Notes: generated by a model from the letters alone, not told the origin. Counted from the stretch's first letter, positions 34,651-43,271 are shown. The stretch is 64,000 nucleotides of DNA from Clostridium sp. (GCA_023664605.1 JAMPFF010000009.1:23905-87904); one strand, 5' to 3'. Numbers and translations are program-made.

Positions 34651-35223
34651 ATGACAAAGAATTTAGGAGTAAAGCCGTATTTATTTCCAATGCCGACTTA
34701 TATGATTGGCAGCTATAACGAGGATAACAGTGTTGACGTAATGATGATGGCGTGGGGCGGAATCTGTGCTGAAGATATGGTGGCATTGAATTTGGAAGCA
34801 GAGCATAAGACGGTTGCTAATATCGAAAAAAGAAAAGCATTTACCCTTGCCGTACCGGGAACGGATACCTTGAAAGAATCTGATTTCCTTGGAATAGCGA
34901 CGGCTAATAAAATGGCGGATAAATTTGAACGCACAGGGCTTCACGCCGTAAAAAGCGAACATGTTGATGCGCCGGTTATTACAGAATATCCGCTTACGTT
35001 AGAATGCGAAGTGGTAGAAATGCAGACACAGCCTTACGGTTTGCGGGTTCTTGGAAAAATCATCAATGTGATTGCAGATGAAAAAGTCCTGGATGATGCA
35101 GGAAAAATTGATGCGGGGAAACTGCAGGCTTTTGTCTTTGACCAGATGCAGAACGGATATTATGCAGTTGGGGAAAAAGTCGGGCAGGCATGGCACAGCG
35201 GTGCGGACCTCATGAAAAATTAG
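34651..35223 (+). CDS. Flavin reductase / flavoredoxin family protein
   Basis: The 190-residue protein matches the flavin reductase-like FMN-binding split-barrel family: TYMIGSYNEDNSVDVMMM near 16-33, AWGGIC, an internal SDFLGIATANKMADKFERTG, and ALNLEAEHKTVANI. It would bind FMN and transfer electrons from NAD(P)H or ferredoxin; the physiological partner is unknown. AAAAGGAG precedes the ATG by ten bases. The nearby HxlR relic suggests that its regulation was lost. Confidence 0.9.
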   Translation: MTKNLGVKPYLFPMPTYMIGSYNEDNSVDVMMMAWGGICAEDMVALNLEAEHKTVANIEKRKAFTLAVPGTDTLKESDFLGIATANKMADKFERTGLHAVKSEHVDAPVITEYPLTLECEVVEMQTQPYGLRVLGKIINVIADEKVLDDAGKIDAGKLQAFVFDQMQNGYYAVGEKVGQAWHSGADLMKN

Positions 35224-35258
35224 GAAAATTAAATTTAAAAAAAGCGTTTGAGAAATAC

Positions 35259-35303
35259 ATTCGGCAAATACAGAACGAAAGCTGTGTTTGCCGAATATTT
35301 TTA
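35259..35303 (+). terminator. Intrinsic terminator, TTTGCCGAAT type
   Basis: A 15-bp stem (35259-35273 with 35282-35296, one G-T pair) is followed by ATTTTTAT. The stem and tail sequence (TTTGCCGAATATTTTTAT) recurs at 36039-36056. Confidence 0.88.
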
Positions 35304-35385
35304 TGCCGTGATTTTTTAGAGATAAAATAGAGAATGGCTTGCTATAATATGTGAAAATGAAATTTTTACAAGAGAGGATTTAAAA

Positions 35386-35985
35386 ATGCAAAAGAAGAGA
35401 AATTGTGTAACGGTAGGAATGATGGTAATTATGCTGGCGGTAACGGGATGCGGCAGTGAAAAAGAAGCTGTTAGCATTCCTGTAGAGGAAAGCAGAGAAA
35501 TGGATAGCACAGTACAAAATCAAAGTGATGAAAGACAGCATGATGTAACACAGAAAGATGTGTTGAAGAGTCCAAATGCAGATGATGCGGCGGATAGTAT
35601 AGATGATGATACTGCCGCCGGTAACGATAAGGCAATAACGGAGAGTGGCGAAAATAATGACAGAAATGATACGATAGAAAACATCGGCGGGAAAGTAAAG
35701 AGTATTTCGCAGGACAGTTTTGTCTTAAGCCGGGTGATAGTAGATGAAAACGGTATGATTCTTGTGATGCCGGGCGAGGGCGGTCCGAATGAACTGTTGA
35801 CAACGGTTTATTGTACGGATTCGACGGTATATGAGCATTGGACGATTCAGGGCGGCGGAGCCGGTATTGAGAAAAAAGAAGCTGCATTTTCTGATATAGT
35901 GGAAGGCTGCGACTTGGAAGCAGAAGGATATTTTGAGGGGGAAGAGTTTATCGCTGATAAGGTTATTATTGAGGTATATCAATAA
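35386..35985 (+). CDS. Lipoprotein of unknown function
   Basis: A signal peptide with lipobox AVTG-C22 marks a 199-residue lipoprotein. After the cysteine there is a hydrophilic linker of about 75 residues rich in D, E, N and S, then a small beta-rich domain (about 100-199: GGKVKSISQDSFVLSR...) resembling DUF5666-type OB-like domains. An extended -10 box TGCTATAAT ends at 35348, and GAGAGG precedes the ATG. It is next to, but transcribed separately from, the BlaI/BlaR1-like pair. Confidence 0.72.
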   Translation: MQKKRNCVTVGMMVIMLAVTGCGSEKEAVSIPVEESREMDSTVQNQSDERQHDVTQKDVLKSPNADDAADSIDDDTAAGNDKAITESGENNDRNDTIENIGGKVKSISQDSFVLSRVIVDENGMILVMPGEGGPNELLTTVYCTDSTVYEHWTIQGGGAGIEKKEAAFSDIVEGCDLEAEGYFEGEEFIADKVIIEVYQ

Positions 35986-35993
35986 AATAGCGC

Positions 35994-36048
35994 TTGACAT
36001 ATATATTCGGCAAGTGTAGAATGATAATATGTTCTACATTTGCCGAAT
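35994..36048 (+). promoter_or_regulatory. Promoter with overlapping palindrome (probable BlaI-type operator, also a terminator)
   Basis: TTGACA at 35994-35999, a 17-bp spacer and TAGAAT at 36017-36022 form a promoter. The -10 box lies inside a 17-bp inverted repeat (36005-36021 and 36032-36048; one G-T pair) whose core TGTAGAA...TTCTACA resembles the TGTA/TACA dyads bound by BlaI/MecI repressors. The same hairpin followed by ATTTTTAT could also end the lipoprotein transcript. Confidence 0.7.
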
Positions 36049-36145
36049 ATTTTTATCATGTATTTGTCTTGTGAATATGGTGCCAGCGCTGTTAATATTT
36101 TGGCATACAAATGTCGCAGATGGACAGAAAGGTATGGTTATTAGA

Positions 36146-36526
36146 ATGAAAAGACTGCCGGATTCAGAACTGGAAATTATGATGATTATTTGGGAACTTG
36201 ACAGGGCGGTAACGCGCTTTGAAATTGAAGCACAGATGGGGGGAGAGCGAAAACTTTCACCGACAACAATTCTTTCTTTTCTGTCCAGATTACAGGAGAA
36301 AGGCTTTTTGGAGGTAAAAAAAGCAGGTAAAAATAATGTATATCAGGCGTTAATTGATAAGGACAGCTATATGCAGAGTGAAAGCAAGAGCATCTTGAAG
36401 CGTCTGTATCAAAATTCCGCCAAAAACTTTCTGGCGGCGTTGTATGACGGGAATCAGTTAAGCAAAGAGCAACTGCAGGAATTGGAAGATTATATCAGCG
36501 AAAAGAAAAAGGAACAGCAAGGCTGA
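36146..36526 (+). CDS. BlaI/MecI family transcriptional repressor
   Basis: The start at 36146 (MKRLPDSELEIMMIIW) gives a 126-residue protein of normal length. An N-terminal winged helix (TTILSFLSRLQEKGFLEVKK) is followed by a C-terminal dimerisation region (FLAALYDGNQLSKEQLQELEDYI). Members repress beta-lactamase or other target genes and are inactivated by a partner membrane protease. The gene follows a palindromic promoter and directly precedes a BlaR1-like gene, so it is probably autoregulated. No beta-lactamase gene is nearby. Confidence 0.92.
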   Translation: MKRLPDSELEIMMIIWELDRAVTRFEIEAQMGGERKLSPTTILSFLSRLQEKGFLEVKKAGKNNVYQALIDKDSYMQSESKSILKRLYQNSAKNFLAALYDGNQLSKEQLQELEDYISEKKKEQQG

Positions 36527-36545
36527 CAGAAAGGCATGGTGCCAT

Positions 36546-39293
36546 ATGCGGGAAGTCTTTTTTAACATCTTGGAAATTAATATTGGCGCGGCTGTCGTGA
36601 TATCCATTCTGCTGCTGTGTGCGGATAAACTGCGGAAAAGATATGGCGCGGTCTGGATGAAAACGGTTTGGCTGCTTTTAGCCGTCAGACTGGCAATTCC
36701 CTATAATTTTTCCCTGTCCTTGATGGAGATTCGGCTGTTTGACAGACCAGGCTTTGAGACAGATGCGGTCGAAGAAAATCTGATAAACGCGGCGGGTGCA
36801 GGTGCAGGTGTGGATGAGCAGTATGTGGGTATGGCGAATGACAGTGCGGGTGCGGATGAGCAGTATATGGATATGGCGAATGACGGTGCAGGCGCAGAAT
36901 GGCAACAGACAGATGAAGCGGGCGTGAATGTGGATATAAACGGGAATGAACAGCGATTGCCCATGACGGATACAGACGGAAATAGACAACGGTTGAACGC
37001 AGCAGATACGGACACGGGGCTGGACGGGCATCAAAAAAATACATCGGGTATGAATATAGATGCAGAACCGGTATTCGCGGCGGGCGCAGATATCGACACG
37101 CTTACAGGCGGGCAACGGGCGGATGCAGCAGACATAAACGCAGTTGGACGGCGGACAGATATAGCTGGTATTATGCTGACTATCTATCTTGTCGGCGCGG
37201 GCGTTTGCTTGTTGTATGTCTTTGCCGGGTATTTGCTTTTTATCAAAAATGCAGAAAAAAACATATGTCCGCTAAGAGATGAACGGTTGAAAGAGTGGAT
37301 TTTAACGGCACAGCAGAAAATTATGGGCAAAGTATGCGTTCCGGTCGTTCAAAGCTTTCACATTACGAGTCCTATGCTGATTGGTATTTTTTGCCCCCGA
37401 ATGGTAATTCCCGTTTCGGGGAAACAGTGGAACGAAGCGGAGCTTGCGTTTATCATGGAGCATGAGCTTTGCCATTACCGAAAGAAAGATTTGCTGTTAA
37501 AATTTTTCGTAACGATAGTCTGGTGTATGAACTGGTTTAGCCCTGCCGTATTTTTGATGAAAAAGCAGTTTTTCTATGATGTGGAACTGGCATGTGACGA
37601 GACTGTTTTGCAAAAATGCGATGATAAAGAGAAAGAAACATATGCGCGGATAATACTTTCCGTGGCGGGAAACGGAAAAAAGACGCCGATGTTTTCCACG
37701 GGCTTTACGGAGGATAAAAAGCGGATGAAAAACCGCATTGACTATATATTTGACAAAAGAAAAAGGAAAAAAGGCGCGGTCGGCATGATAACGGCAGGAG
37801 CGCTTATTCTGATGATGAGCGTCGTTGTTTCCTGCGGCTATCGTAAGGAATGGGAGTCGGCAGATATAGCGGAACAGGAAAATATAGGACAGACGGCCGC
37901 GGCAGGCGGTCGTGATGAGAGGACGCAGACCGGGGCGGCGGACAGCAAAAGCGCAGAGGCGGATGCACTTGGCGAAAACACTGCAAAAGAAGATATTTCA
38001 AGCAAAACGCCGCAAGATGGGGAAAAACCAGGTAAGACAGGAAAGGATGGCACAGAGCAGGACGCGTATGCAGAGTTTGACTATAATCATGAATATAACG
38101 CGCTCATCCGTGTCTATGAAAACGACGTCTATATTGCCAGAGAGAAAGGCATTTACCGGGTAAAAGACGGTGTGGGCAAAGAGGAACTTATTTTTGAAAA
38201 TGACTATATGTCAAACAGGGGGATGGAAATCTATCAAAACTATCTGTATTTTACCGGACAGAAAATGGGAAAGGCACAAAAAGAGACAAAGACCATTGAA
38301 AAGACGCAGACAATAGAAGAGATACAGACCATAGAAGAGACACAGGATGTGGAGGAGAAAACAGAAACAGCTACAGGAGCAGAAACCAATATGGAAGTGG
38401 AGACAGATACGGAAGCAGAAAACGATATGGAAGCGGAAACAGATACGGAAGCGGCGACGATATATAGAATGAATCTGGATACTCTTGAAGTGGAGGACGC
38501 GCTGGCGGCATACGACCAGCATTTTGAATACTTACACAAGATATCCGTCTATGAAGAGAAACTGTATGTGTCGGAGGGATTCGGTCACAGAACAGGATTT
38601 TCATTAACAGCCGACGGAAAAATCGGCAGTCTGCTTGATGAGGATGCGGACGACTTTTTATATCAAGAAAATAATGCTTATATGGACTGGTTTAGCAGGA
38701 GAATAAACGCATCTAATATGGAGGAGTCCGATGCGCTGATGGAAGAGGAGGCGAAGCTGTATCAGCCGCTTGCGGACACCGCAGACTGTAAGAAGCTGCT
38801 GCATGGAAGTTTCCTTGTAAGCCGCTATAAAGACGAACTGCGCAGGGCGGCTTATCTGGAACATGAGGATGGCACATATGAATATTTGTGCGATATTTAT
38901 GACGGGTATGAGTTGATAACGGAAGACGGATTATATTATACGGATGGTGTAAGCGGCGATATTATGTATGTGAATTTTGAAACGAAGCAGTCTGAAACGA
39001 TTTTGAAACAGCCGGAAGAGGACTGGATGCAGATTTGCCTGCTGACTTATGATGCGGATGATATCTATCTGGCGGCGAACAGGCATCTCGGCTTCGACGA
39101 AGAAGATAATCTGATACTGGAAATCAGCTTACAGCGGATACCAAGACAGGGCGGCGCGATGGAGAAACTCTATCAATTTGAGAGCGGCATAGAATGGCGG
39201 ATGCCGTGGCGGCTTGCCGGACACTGCGGCGTATACGGCGGATATATGTATCTGGCTTATTATGATACGATTCACTTAGAACCGGTCATTTAA
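36546..39293 (+). CDS. BlaR1-like M56 membrane metalloprotease with a novel ectodomain
   Basis: The 915-residue protein has two N-terminal helices (about 8-26 and 37-56), a hydrophilic loop of about 145 residues with two imperfect repeats (DEQYVGMANDSAGA and DEQYMDMANDGAGA), a third helix (about 210-232), the cytoplasmic zinc protease with H306-E-L-C-H310 and ELACDE, a fourth helix (about 411-430), and a C-terminal ectodomain of about 485 residues. The ectodomain lacks the SxxK/KTG penicillin-binding sensor of BlaR1; it resembles a DUF5050-like beta-propeller and contains a T/E-rich low-complexity insert at about 577-641. Ligand is unknown. Confidence 0.85.
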   Translation: MREVFFNILEINIGAAVVISILLLCADKLRKRYGAVWMKTVWLLLAVRLAIPYNFSLSLMEIRLFDRPGFETDAVEENLINAAGAGAGVDEQYVGMANDSAGADEQYMDMANDGAGAEWQQTDEAGVNVDINGNEQRLPMTDTDGNRQRLNAADTDTGLDGHQKNTSGMNIDAEPVFAAGADIDTLTGGQRADAADINAVGRRTDIAGIMLTIYLVGAGVCLLYVFAGYLLFIKNAEKNICPLRDERLKEWILTAQQKIMGKVCVPVVQSFHITSPMLIGIFCPRMVIPVSGKQWNEAELAFIMEHELCHYRKKDLLLKFFVTIVWCMNWFSPAVFLMKKQFFYDVELACDETVLQKCDDKEKETYARIILSVAGNGKKTPMFSTGFTEDKKRMKNRIDYIFDKRKRKKGAVGMITAGALILMMSVVVSCGYRKEWESADIAEQENIGQTAAAGGRDERTQTGAADSKSAEADALGENTAKEDISSKTPQDGEKPGKTGKDGTEQDAYAEFDYNHEYNALIRVYENDVYIAREKGIYRVKDGVGKEELIFENDYMSNRGMEIYQNYLYFTGQKMGKAQKETKTIEKTQTIEEIQTIEETQDVEEKTETATGAETNMEVETDTEAENDMEAETDTEAATIYRMNLDTLEVEDALAAYDQHFEYLHKISVYEEKLYVSEGFGHRTGFSLTADGKIGSLLDEDADDFLYQENNAYMDWFSRRINASNMEESDALMEEEAKLYQPLADTADCKKLLHGSFLVSRYKDELRRAAYLEHEDGTYEYLCDIYDGYELITEDGLYYTDGVSGDIMYVNFETKQSETILKQPEEDWMQICLLTYDADDIYLAANRHLGFDEEDNLILEISLQRIPRQGGAMEKLYQFESGIEWRMPWRLAGHCGVYGGYMYLAYYDTIHLEPVI

Positions 39294-39326
39294 TCGTTGA
39301 GAATATAATTTTTATGATATAATGTA

Positions 39327-39463
39327 CGCGATGGCAATGAGCAGTGCCGCGAAGTAAGATGAAAAAATGGCAGCTTGCTGACAATTTTTTCAGATTGCGG
39401 AGCGATAGGGCGAAGCCCGCGAATAAGGAAAACTGCAGGTTTTCCGAGTGAACACTGCGGAGA
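39327..39463 (+). repeat. Four-hairpin mosaic intergenic element
   Basis: Four stem-loops follow each other: one around GGCA/TGCC (39333-39348), TGAAAAAAT/ATTTTTTCA (39360-39392, inner CAG-CTTG-CTG), GGGC-GAA-GCCC (39408-39418), and GGAAAAC/GTTTTCC (39427-39445). The phrase CTGCGGAG or TTGCGGAG occurs twice. It fills most of the gap between the BlaR1-like gene and the hydrolase. Downstream, TATAAT at about 39467-39472 could be a -10 box. Confidence 0.7.
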
Positions 39464-39546
39464 TGATATAATGAATGTTAGCAAGAAAAATGAGTTTACC
39501 CATTCGGCAAGCGGTAAATATTGTCTATATAAGGAGGTACGCAATA

Positions 39547-40743
39547 ATGTCAAATATTGTAATTAATGAGCAATTTTTACCTAAAAACAATTTACAGATA
39601 TATGTGAGAGAGTATATTTCAGACAACGCTGCTAAACAAGAGAATTGCTCAATGCCTGCAATCATCCTTTGTCATGGATTTGGTTCAAATTGTTCTGAAA
39701 ATGATGATTACTGCGATTTTTTTGCAAGGCATGGATATGCGGCGTATTGTTTTGATTTTTGCGGTGGCAGCCGTAACGGCGAGGGCAGAAGTTTGGGCGA
39801 TACGGTTGACATGAATGTCTGGACAGAATGTGATGATTTGATGACTGTTTTATCCTATGTGAAAAAACAGCCATTTATTGATAATAGCAATATTACGCTA
39901 ATGGGAACCAGCCAAGGCGGATTTGTAAGCGGACTGACAGCAGCAAAGTGCAGGGATGATGTGAAAAACCTTATTATGGTATGTCCTGCCCTCTGTATTC
40001 CGAATGATGCCAGAAAAGGGCGTTTGGGCGGTGCAAGCTATGATATCGCAAATGTGCCGGAGAAAATAGTATGTCCTAATCATATGGTAATCGGCAAACA
40101 ATTTCATGAAGCAGTCGTGGGTATGGACCCTTTTCTGGAACTGGCGCAATACGAGGGCAATGTCCTGTTGATTCATGGAATGCAGGATACGACGGTACAT
40201 TATTCATATTCTGTCAAAATGGCTTACCATTATAAAAACGGGCAATGCCAGTTAAAGCTTGTAAGAAATGCAGAGCATGGATTTTCGGAAGAGTTAAAAG
40301 ACAGCGCCATGGTGACGATGTTAAATTTTCTGAAAGGAAAACGGGAAATTCTTACCGTTCAGGTATTTATTACGGGCAGTGAAACGCTTGAAAAGAGGAT
40401 TGATGATAAGGAAAATGTAATTTACTTTACAGGTTATTGTGATAATGAATATTTTAAGGGTACGATACTTCCGGGTGCGAAAGACGTACAGACCCGGACT
40501 GGTGATGGCGCTGCAGAGCTGCGGGCGGAATATACTTTATATGGAACGGATTATGAAGGCAATGTATGTAATATCAGCATTGTAAACCGGCGTGTCGGAG
40601 AGTTCTTCCACCCTCAGATAACAACGGATAGTCCGGTTCTTTCTTATCTTAATAACCAAGAATTAACAGCCGCGCTTGAAGGGTTTGAAAATGGTCTCAC
40701 TGTAAGGATTTTCGGAGATAACGAGTCAGGGCGTCTGTCCTGA
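39547..40743 (+). CDS. Alpha/beta hydrolase fused to a DUF3237-like domain
   Basis: The start at 39547 (MSNIVINEQFLP) has AAGGAGG nine bases upstream. The 398-residue protein has an alpha/beta-hydrolase domain (about 1-265) with the oxyanion turn CHGFGSN, nucleophile elbow GTSQGG, and acid/base region LLIHGMQDTTV and NAEHGF. Residues about 275-398 (VQVFITGSETLEKR...YFKGTILPGAKDVQTRTGDGAAELRAEY) fit DUF3237, a small beta domain of unknown role. Acyl-ester hydrolysis is inferred. Its 3' end overlaps the convergent recombinase gene by 18 bases. Confidence 0.85.
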   Translation: MSNIVINEQFLPKNNLQIYVREYISDNAAKQENCSMPAIILCHGFGSNCSENDDYCDFFARHGYAAYCFDFCGGSRNGEGRSLGDTVDMNVWTECDDLMTVLSYVKKQPFIDNSNITLMGTSQGGFVSGLTAAKCRDDVKNLIMVCPALCIPNDARKGRLGGASYDIANVPEKIVCPNHMVIGKQFHEAVVGMDPFLELAQYEGNVLLIHGMQDTTVHYSYSVKMAYHYKNGQCQLKLVRNAEHGFSEELKDSAMVTMLNFLKGKREILTVQVFITGSETLEKRIDDKENVIYFTGYCDNEYFKGTILPGAKDVQTRTGDGAAELRAEYTLYGTDYEGNVCNISIVNRRVGEFFHPQITTDSPVLSYLNNQELTAALEGFENGLTVRIFGDNESGRLS

Positions 40744-41817
40744 CTCATTATGTCTTGTGTTTTTTTCACGGAGTCTTACCTTGTCTGCGGCATAGCGGCG
40801 TCTGTCATCTTCTAAGGCGGCGTAGTGTTTTTTGGTCGTATTGACGTCTTTGTGTCCCAGTACGTCCGCTACCAGATAGATATCGCCGGTTTCCCGGTAG
40901 AGAGAAGTGCCGTAAGTGCTGCGCAGCTTATGCGGTGTGATTTTTTTTAAGCCGGTCACGGTGGAAGAGTATTTTTTTACCATATTTTCCACGGAACGTA
41001 CACATATACGGCGGTTCTGCATGGATAGAAAAAGCGCGTGTTCATGACCGGACTGGGGAATAATGTGCTGCCTTTCTTCCAGATAATCCTGCAAGGCTTC
41101 CTCCACTTCCTCACCAAAATAGATAACCGCCTCATAACCGCCTTTGCGGCGAATCTTAATGCCGTTATTTTTAAAATCCACGTCTTCTAAATCCAGACCG
41201 ACGCATTCCGATACACGGATGCCTGTGCCAAGCAAAAGGGTCAGCAGGGCGACGTCCCTTGTTTTTGTCACCTGATGATAGCGTTTCTGCGATTTGGTAA
41301 GTTCCGCGCCGTCCTCGACCTGGTCTAATAAAATCGCGACCTCGTCGACGTCCAGACGGACAATCTCTTTTTCATGCAGCTTGGGAAGCGGCACGAGCGC
41401 GGCGGGGTTTTTTTCAATCAGTTCCGCTTCAAAAAAGTAGGAATAAAAGCTTCTAAGCGACGCCAGTTTGCGTTTTTTGCCCCGTTCGTCGTTGGTATAC
41501 TGCTTGCCGTCTTTTTCATAATAGGATAGGTATTCCACATATTCTTCGATATCTTCCCTGGTAAGTTTATCTAATATGGACAGCGGAAACTCCGTTATCT
41601 CCATCTTAGCGCAGTAGGGGTTTTTATCATGCAGATATTCAAAAAAAACGCGCAAATCATAGGCATAGGCAAGCCTTGTGCGCGACGAGGTGTATTCCGT
41701 GATGCCGCGGAAAAACTGCTTACAGAAGCGCGGAAGCGTCTCCGTAACGGCGCGCATCTTTTCTACGTTATGAATATTCTGCTGGTCGTGGTAGTTGGTG
41801 TTGTTTTTATCGTTCAT
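40726..41817 (-). CDS. Tyrosine recombinase (XerC/XerD-like)
   Basis: The start at 41817 is preferred because AAAGGA lies nine bases upstream; an ATG 18 bases earlier contains that site. The 363-residue protein has an N-terminal SAM-like core-binding domain (about 30-150) and a catalytic domain with R201 (GTGIRVSE), H296-x-x-R299 (HKLR), the LGHKDVNTT histidine and nucleophile Y332. It could be a housekeeping Xer protein or an integrase. The adjacent repeat-flanked cassette of decayed genes makes a role in integration plausible, but the distance to a dif or att site is not shown. Confidence 0.92.
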   Translation of the reverse strand: MNDKNNTNYHDQQNIHNVEKMRAVTETLPRFCKQFFRGITEYTSSRTRLAYAYDLRVFFEYLHDKNPYCAKMEITEFPLSILDKLTREDIEEYVEYLSYYEKDGKQYTNDERGKKRKLASLRSFYSYFFEAELIEKNPAALVPLPKLHEKEIVRLDVDEVAILLDQVEDGAELTKSQKRYHQVTKTRDVALLTLLLGTGIRVSECVGLDLEDVDFKNNGIKIRRKGGYEAVIYFGEEVEEALQDYLEERQHIIPQSGHEHALFLSMQNRRICVRSVENMVKKYSSTVTGLKKITPHKLRSTYGTSLYRETGDIYLVADVLGHKDVNTTKKHYAALEDDRRRYAADKVRLREKNTRHNESGQTP

Positions 41818-41840
41818 GGCGTGGTTTCCTTTCATGGTCC

Positions 41841-41870
41841 ATTATATCACAAAAGCGGGAAAGGAGAAAT
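41841..41870. repeat. 30-nt direct repeat, copy 1
   Basis: This stretch matches 43356-43385 at 28 of 30 positions. It contains the likely -10 box (TATAAT on the - strand, 41846-41841, preceded by TG) of the recombinase gene. A + strand promoter begins at its right end. Confidence 0.85.
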
Positions 41871-41898
41871 TGATTTATTTTGAGTAGTCAGGTATACT
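41870..41898 (+). promoter_or_regulatory. Sigma-A promoter for the methyltransferase
   Basis: TTGATT at 41870-41875, a 17-bp spacer and TATACT at 41893-41898 lie 53 bases before the methyltransferase start. Confidence 0.8.
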
Positions 41899-41950
41899 AT
41901 TAAATTAAGAACAATTACCTGATTAAGGTACGACTGAAAAGAGAAATACC

Positions 41951-42577
41951 ATGCTGAACCCTTGGGAAGAAATATCATTATCTGATTATGAAAATCATAT
42001 GCAATTAGCTTCTGTCATGCAGTTACAAAATATGAACCAAATGATGAAAAGCCAGTTTAATGCCTATTCTGTAAGTTCCGTTATGATTTTGGGCATTGCC
42101 GGGGGCAATGGTTTGGAACACATTGACAGGGAAAAATATCAAAAAGTATACGGTATTGATATTAACGCAAAATATTTAAAAGCAGTGAAAGAAAGATATG
42201 CGGACATGGCAGATATATTGGAATGTATACAGTTAAATCTGATGGAAGAAACAAATAAACTTCCAAGGGCAGAATTGCTCATTGCCAATTTGCTGATTGA
42301 ATATATTGGATATGATTGTTTCCAAAAAGCAGTGGAACAAGTGCAGCCGCAATATGTTTCATGTATTATTCAGATAAATACAGATAATAGCTGGGTATCT
42401 GACTCGCCTTATATCCATGTATTTGATAATCTCAATAAAGTGCATCATCAAATGGATGAAGATTCATTGATACAGACTTTGAAAAGCAGTGGATATAAGC
42501 TGATAACACAGATAGAAAAACCATTGCCCAATGGAAAGAAATTAGTGCAGTTGAATTTTGGAAAAAGAATACAATAA
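41951..42577 (+). CDS. Class I SAM-dependent methyltransferase
   Basis: The 208-residue protein has the Rossmann-type SAM site: motif I VMILGIAGGNGLEHI near residues 44-58 and the acidic strand VYGIDINAKYL near 67-77. It is complete and has a good promoter, though the start lacks a strong ribosome binding site (AAAAGAG). Substrate is unknown. It is the first gene of a cassette flanked by 30-nt direct repeats beside the recombinase. Confidence 0.85.
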   Translation: MLNPWEEISLSDYENHMQLASVMQLQNMNQMMKSQFNAYSVSSVMILGIAGGNGLEHIDREKYQKVYGIDINAKYLKAVKERYADMADILECIQLNLMEETNKLPRAELLIANLLIEYIGYDCFQKAVEQVQPQYVSCIIQINTDNSWVSDSPYIHVFDNLNKVHHQMDEDSLIQTLKSSGYKLITQIEKPLPNGKKLVQLNFGKRIQ

Positions 42578-42610
42578 AAACTCTCTTTTCAGAGTATTGG
42601 AGGCAGATTT

Positions 42611-43271
42611 GTGAATAATAAAAAAATGGATATAATAAACGATATGGAATTTTCTTCTCTATTTCAAAAATCAAGAACCCTAATTGACAATGCCAGAAGC
42701 AATATGGGGCAAATGGTAAATGCAATTACGGTTATTACAAGTTTTTTGCTTGGACGTTATATTGTAGAACAGGAACAGCAGGGACAGGAACGCGCAAAAT
42801 ATGTTTCAAAGGTTATTGATTCCTTATCTGCATATCTTACAAAAGAATATGGAAGAGGATTTTCCAGAAGTAATGTTGCGGGAATGAGACAATTCTATAT
42901 GGCTTACAAAGACAGAGAAAATGAAATTATCCAATCACAAATTGGACAATTAGATATAGAGTATTATATATATCCGTCTATTACGCTGTTATGTACTTAT
43001 TAATTTTAAGGCAGATGAACTAACCCATCAAGATTTAGGGCAAATGCAGATGTATGTAAACTATTTTGACCGTTATGAAAGAATAGAAGGAGAAAATCCA
43101 ACAATCGGTATTTTGCTTTGCAAAAAAAGTGATGAAGCGCTGGTTGACTTGACATTGCCGGAAGATGCCAATATTTATGCAAAAGAATATGAATTATACC
43201 TACCGGATAAAAAAATATTGCAGCGAAAGTTAAAAGAATGGATTGATGAAGAACGAGACAAAAGTGAGTAG
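42611..43271 (+). pseudogene. Broken DUF1016 (YhcG-like PDDEXK nuclease) gene
   Basis: The GTG start at 42611 has GGAGG upstream. The first 120 codons encode the DUF1016 N-terminal domain (LIDNARSNMGQMVNAITV, YLTKEYGRGFSRSNVAGMRQF). At about 42990 the frame shifts, and a second frame (LINFKADELTHQDLGQMQMY, then ENPTIGILLCKKS and LYLPDKKILQRKL) gives the C-terminal end. Intact relatives are about 330-370 residues, so roughly 130 central residues, including most of the PD-(D/E)xK nuclease core, are gone. The product is surely inactive as a nuclease. Confidence 0.85.

Noticed and set aside
36678-37115. Overlapping - strand frames of 104-145 codons inside the blaR1-like gene
   Set aside because: They mirror the repetitive GAG/DEQ loop of the sense protein and have no start signals.
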